Origin: Maritimibacter sp.
GTDB taxonomy: Bacteria; Pseudomonadota; Alphaproteobacteria; Rhodobacterales; Rhodobacteraceae
NCBI GenBank assembly: GCA_002695005.1
Contig: NZNT01000011.1
Span: 26,128-90,127, forward strand
Length of the DNA: 64,000 nt
Reading direction: 5' to 3'
The notes under the pieces: model-generated
Told to the model about the DNA's origin: nothing
Seen by the model: the letters and a program-made list of their open reading frames with translations, nothing else
Databases searched by the model: none
Shown: in pieces, positions 62,748 to 64,000 of the stretch
How positions within the stretch are numbered: position 1 is the first letter of the stretch
Layout of the letters: each line of letters starts with the position of its first letter
Position numbers and translations under genes: made by a program

Positions 62748-64000
62748 CTACGCTCGAAAAGGTGGGAATGGACTGGTCTCGGTTGCCCCGATCAGCTCGT
62801 CGACGAGGTTGCGGATCAGCGTGGTGCGCAGGACCGTGTGGTCGGGGTCGTCCCAAAGGTTCCGGGTCTCGTCAGGGTCTGTGGTCCGTTCGTATAGCTC
62901 CCCCCAATCCTCGCCCTCGTAGACCGTCATCCGGTGGCTGCGGGTTAAAAGAGTGCGTGAGTTCGCCGGGCGGTCGGTGAAGTAGGGCTTGGGGTGGGCG
63001 TTGTCCTCAAACTCCATGAGCAGCTCTTCGCGTCTCTCGCCGCTCCAGATGCTGCGTCCCTGAATGCCATGGTAAGGCGCAACGCCAGCACGTTCGAGGA
63101 GCGTCGGCGCGATGTCGACTGAGGACGTGAGCCGGTCGTCCGTGCCGCCCCCTTCGCGGTCCGGGTCTCGCCAGATGAAGGGCACCCGGTAGGTCGAGTT
63201 GTGGATGTAGGGACCCTTCAGCAGCATCGAGAACGTGCCGAGGAAATCGCCGTGATCCGCGTTGAACACGATGACCGTATTGTCCCACTGGCCATTCGCT
63301 TTCAGCCGGTCGATCAGGTTGCCGATTTGTTCGTCGATAAGCGTGACCATCCCGGCGGTCAGAGCCATCGCTTCCTTCAGGTGCCGCTCGCTCGCCATGA
63401 AGTTTTCCTGCCCGGCGGTGAACTGGCTTCCGTCGAGGAATTTTTCGCGCAGAGCCTTTAGAACTGGGTTCGGGGTCTCGTGCGCCTCGAACGGCAGGTC
63501 GATATCGAAATCGTCGGGGTCATACATATCCCAATAACGACCCGGCGGATTGAACGGATGGTGAGGGTCCGGAAAGCTGACGAGCGCGAAGAAGGGCGTG
63601 CTGGCATCTTGCGCGTCGAGGAACTCGCAGCCGCGCATCCCGATGTAGCTCGAGGGGTAAATCTCCTCCGGCAGCGGGGTGCGGTAGGCCTGCGGGCAGG
63701 AATAATTGTGCGGCAACTGGTTCTCACGGTCGCGCAGGGCCTGCCAGTCGTCCGGGCGGCGGGTCTTGAGCCATTGCAGATAGTGACCGTTCGGGCGGTC
63801 GCCATGGTCGGACGTGAAGTCGACGTGATCGAACCCGTAATACGGGCGCGGCACCACGATCTCTTCAGCAGTCAGGTTTTCGGGCGACTCCACGTCATAG
63901 CGGTTCACATCCTTCACCGCCTCGGCAATCGGCCCGGACACGGGCTGCGGCCCCTTCTTCTGCGGATGGCCCGTCATGCGTTGAAGGTGGCTCTTGCCGA
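62748..64000 (-). CDS. sulfatase, 5' end beyond the window
   Basis: The frame is open to the right edge. At least 417 residues are visible, and the N-terminus with the formylglycine site (C/S-x-P-S-R) lies outside. Sulfatase features seen are VGKSHL-like GKSHLQRMTGHP at the edge, FFALVSFPDPHHPFNPP, the DNTVIVFNADHGDFLG metal site, and the WRDPDR...SSVDIAPTLLERAG block. Such enzymes remove sulfate from sugars. It lies 785 bases from rhaA, on the opposite strand, with convergent ends. Confidence 0.92.
   Translation of the reverse strand, partial: GKSHLQRMTGHPQKKGPQPVSGPIAEAVKDVNRYDVESPENLTAEEIVVPRPYYGFDHVDFTSDHGDRPNGHYLQWLKTRRPDDWQALRDRENQLPHNYSCPQAYRTPLPEEIYPSSYIGMRGCEFLDAQDASTPFFALVSFPDPHHPFNPPGRYWDMYDPDDFDIDLPFEAHETPNPVLKALREKFLDGSQFTAGQENFMASERHLKEAMALTAGMVTLIDEQIGNLIDRLKANGQWDNTVIVFNADHGDFLGTFSMLLKGPYIHNSTYRVPFIWRDPDREGGGTDDRLTSSVDIAPTLLERAGVAPYHGIQGRSIWSGERREELLMEFEDNAHPKPYFTDRPANSRTLLTRSHRMTVYEGEDWGELYERTTDPDETRNLWDDPDHTVLRTTLIRNLVDELIGATETSPFPPFRA

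Noticed and set aside
43750..64000. A second copy of the tRNA-Ser 3' end as right attachment site
   Set aside because: I looked for GGTTCGAATCCC and close variants on both strands and saw none, so no right end is annotated.

Overview
This window reads as chromosomal DNA of a high-GC alphaproteobacterium, most likely Rhodobacterales (Roseobacter group). The pointers are an FeS-type bacterial cryptochrome/photolyase, an mreBCD-mrdA-rodA operon, a TauE plus TIGR02186-type gene pair, a gcvTHP operon behind a glycine riboswitch, and a RhaRSTPQ(M)K rhamnose system of the type described in rhizobia. The assignment is inferred from gene families and layout, not from a database search.

About 0-42 kb is core genome. 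In order it holds: a MaoC-like hydratase; NAD synthase; a secreted MORN-repeat protein; a TetR regulator with a perfect palindrome in front of it; photolyase plus an SDR; leuA behind a leucine-rich leader peptide; the rod-shape operon mreB-mreC-mreD-mrdA-rodA, coupled to a hydroxypyruvate reductase; an SLC13-type transporter with RCK_C domains; a YmdB phosphoesterase; mgtE overlapping 5-formyl-THF cyclo-ligase; guanine deaminase; a methyltransferase; tRNA-Ala(CGC); trxC; a geranylgeranyl-reductase-family flavoprotein; gcvP, gcvH and gcvT with their riboswitch; a gamma-glutamylcyclotransferase; a branched-chain aminotransferase; a universal stress protein; a DMT exporter; a NifU-like Fe-S scaffold, tsaB and rimI; purine nucleoside phosphorylase; TauE plus its partner; YchF; a Wza-like export lipoprotein; and a Ser/Thr-phosphatase-like enzyme.

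From 42.0 kb the DNA looks accessory. A tRNA-Ser(GCT) is followed at once by a tyrosine integrase with three 12-bp direct repeats in front of it. Next comes a single-polypeptide type ISP restriction-modification enzyme (1627 aa). Its stop codon overlaps the start of a small secreted cysteine-rich coiled-coil protein. Divergently from it lie an HTH regulator and a 48-aa microprotein that repeats the regulator's C-terminal domain. I found no second copy of the tRNA 3' end in the window, so the far edge of the island is not visible.

From 50.1 to 62 kb there is a complete L-rhamnose system: kinase, mutarotase, a four-gene ABC importer and a DeoR repressor on the minus strand. Divergent from these are a bifunctional rhamnulose-phosphate aldolase/lactaldehyde dehydrogenase, an FMN L-lactate dehydrogenase and an E. 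coli-type rhamnose isomerase. Together these would take rhamnose to DHAP and pyruvate. A 785-bp gene-free stretch follows, then a sulfatase that runs off the right edge. Rhamnose use next to a sulfatase suggests growth on sulfated, rhamnose-rich algal polysaccharide, but this is inference.
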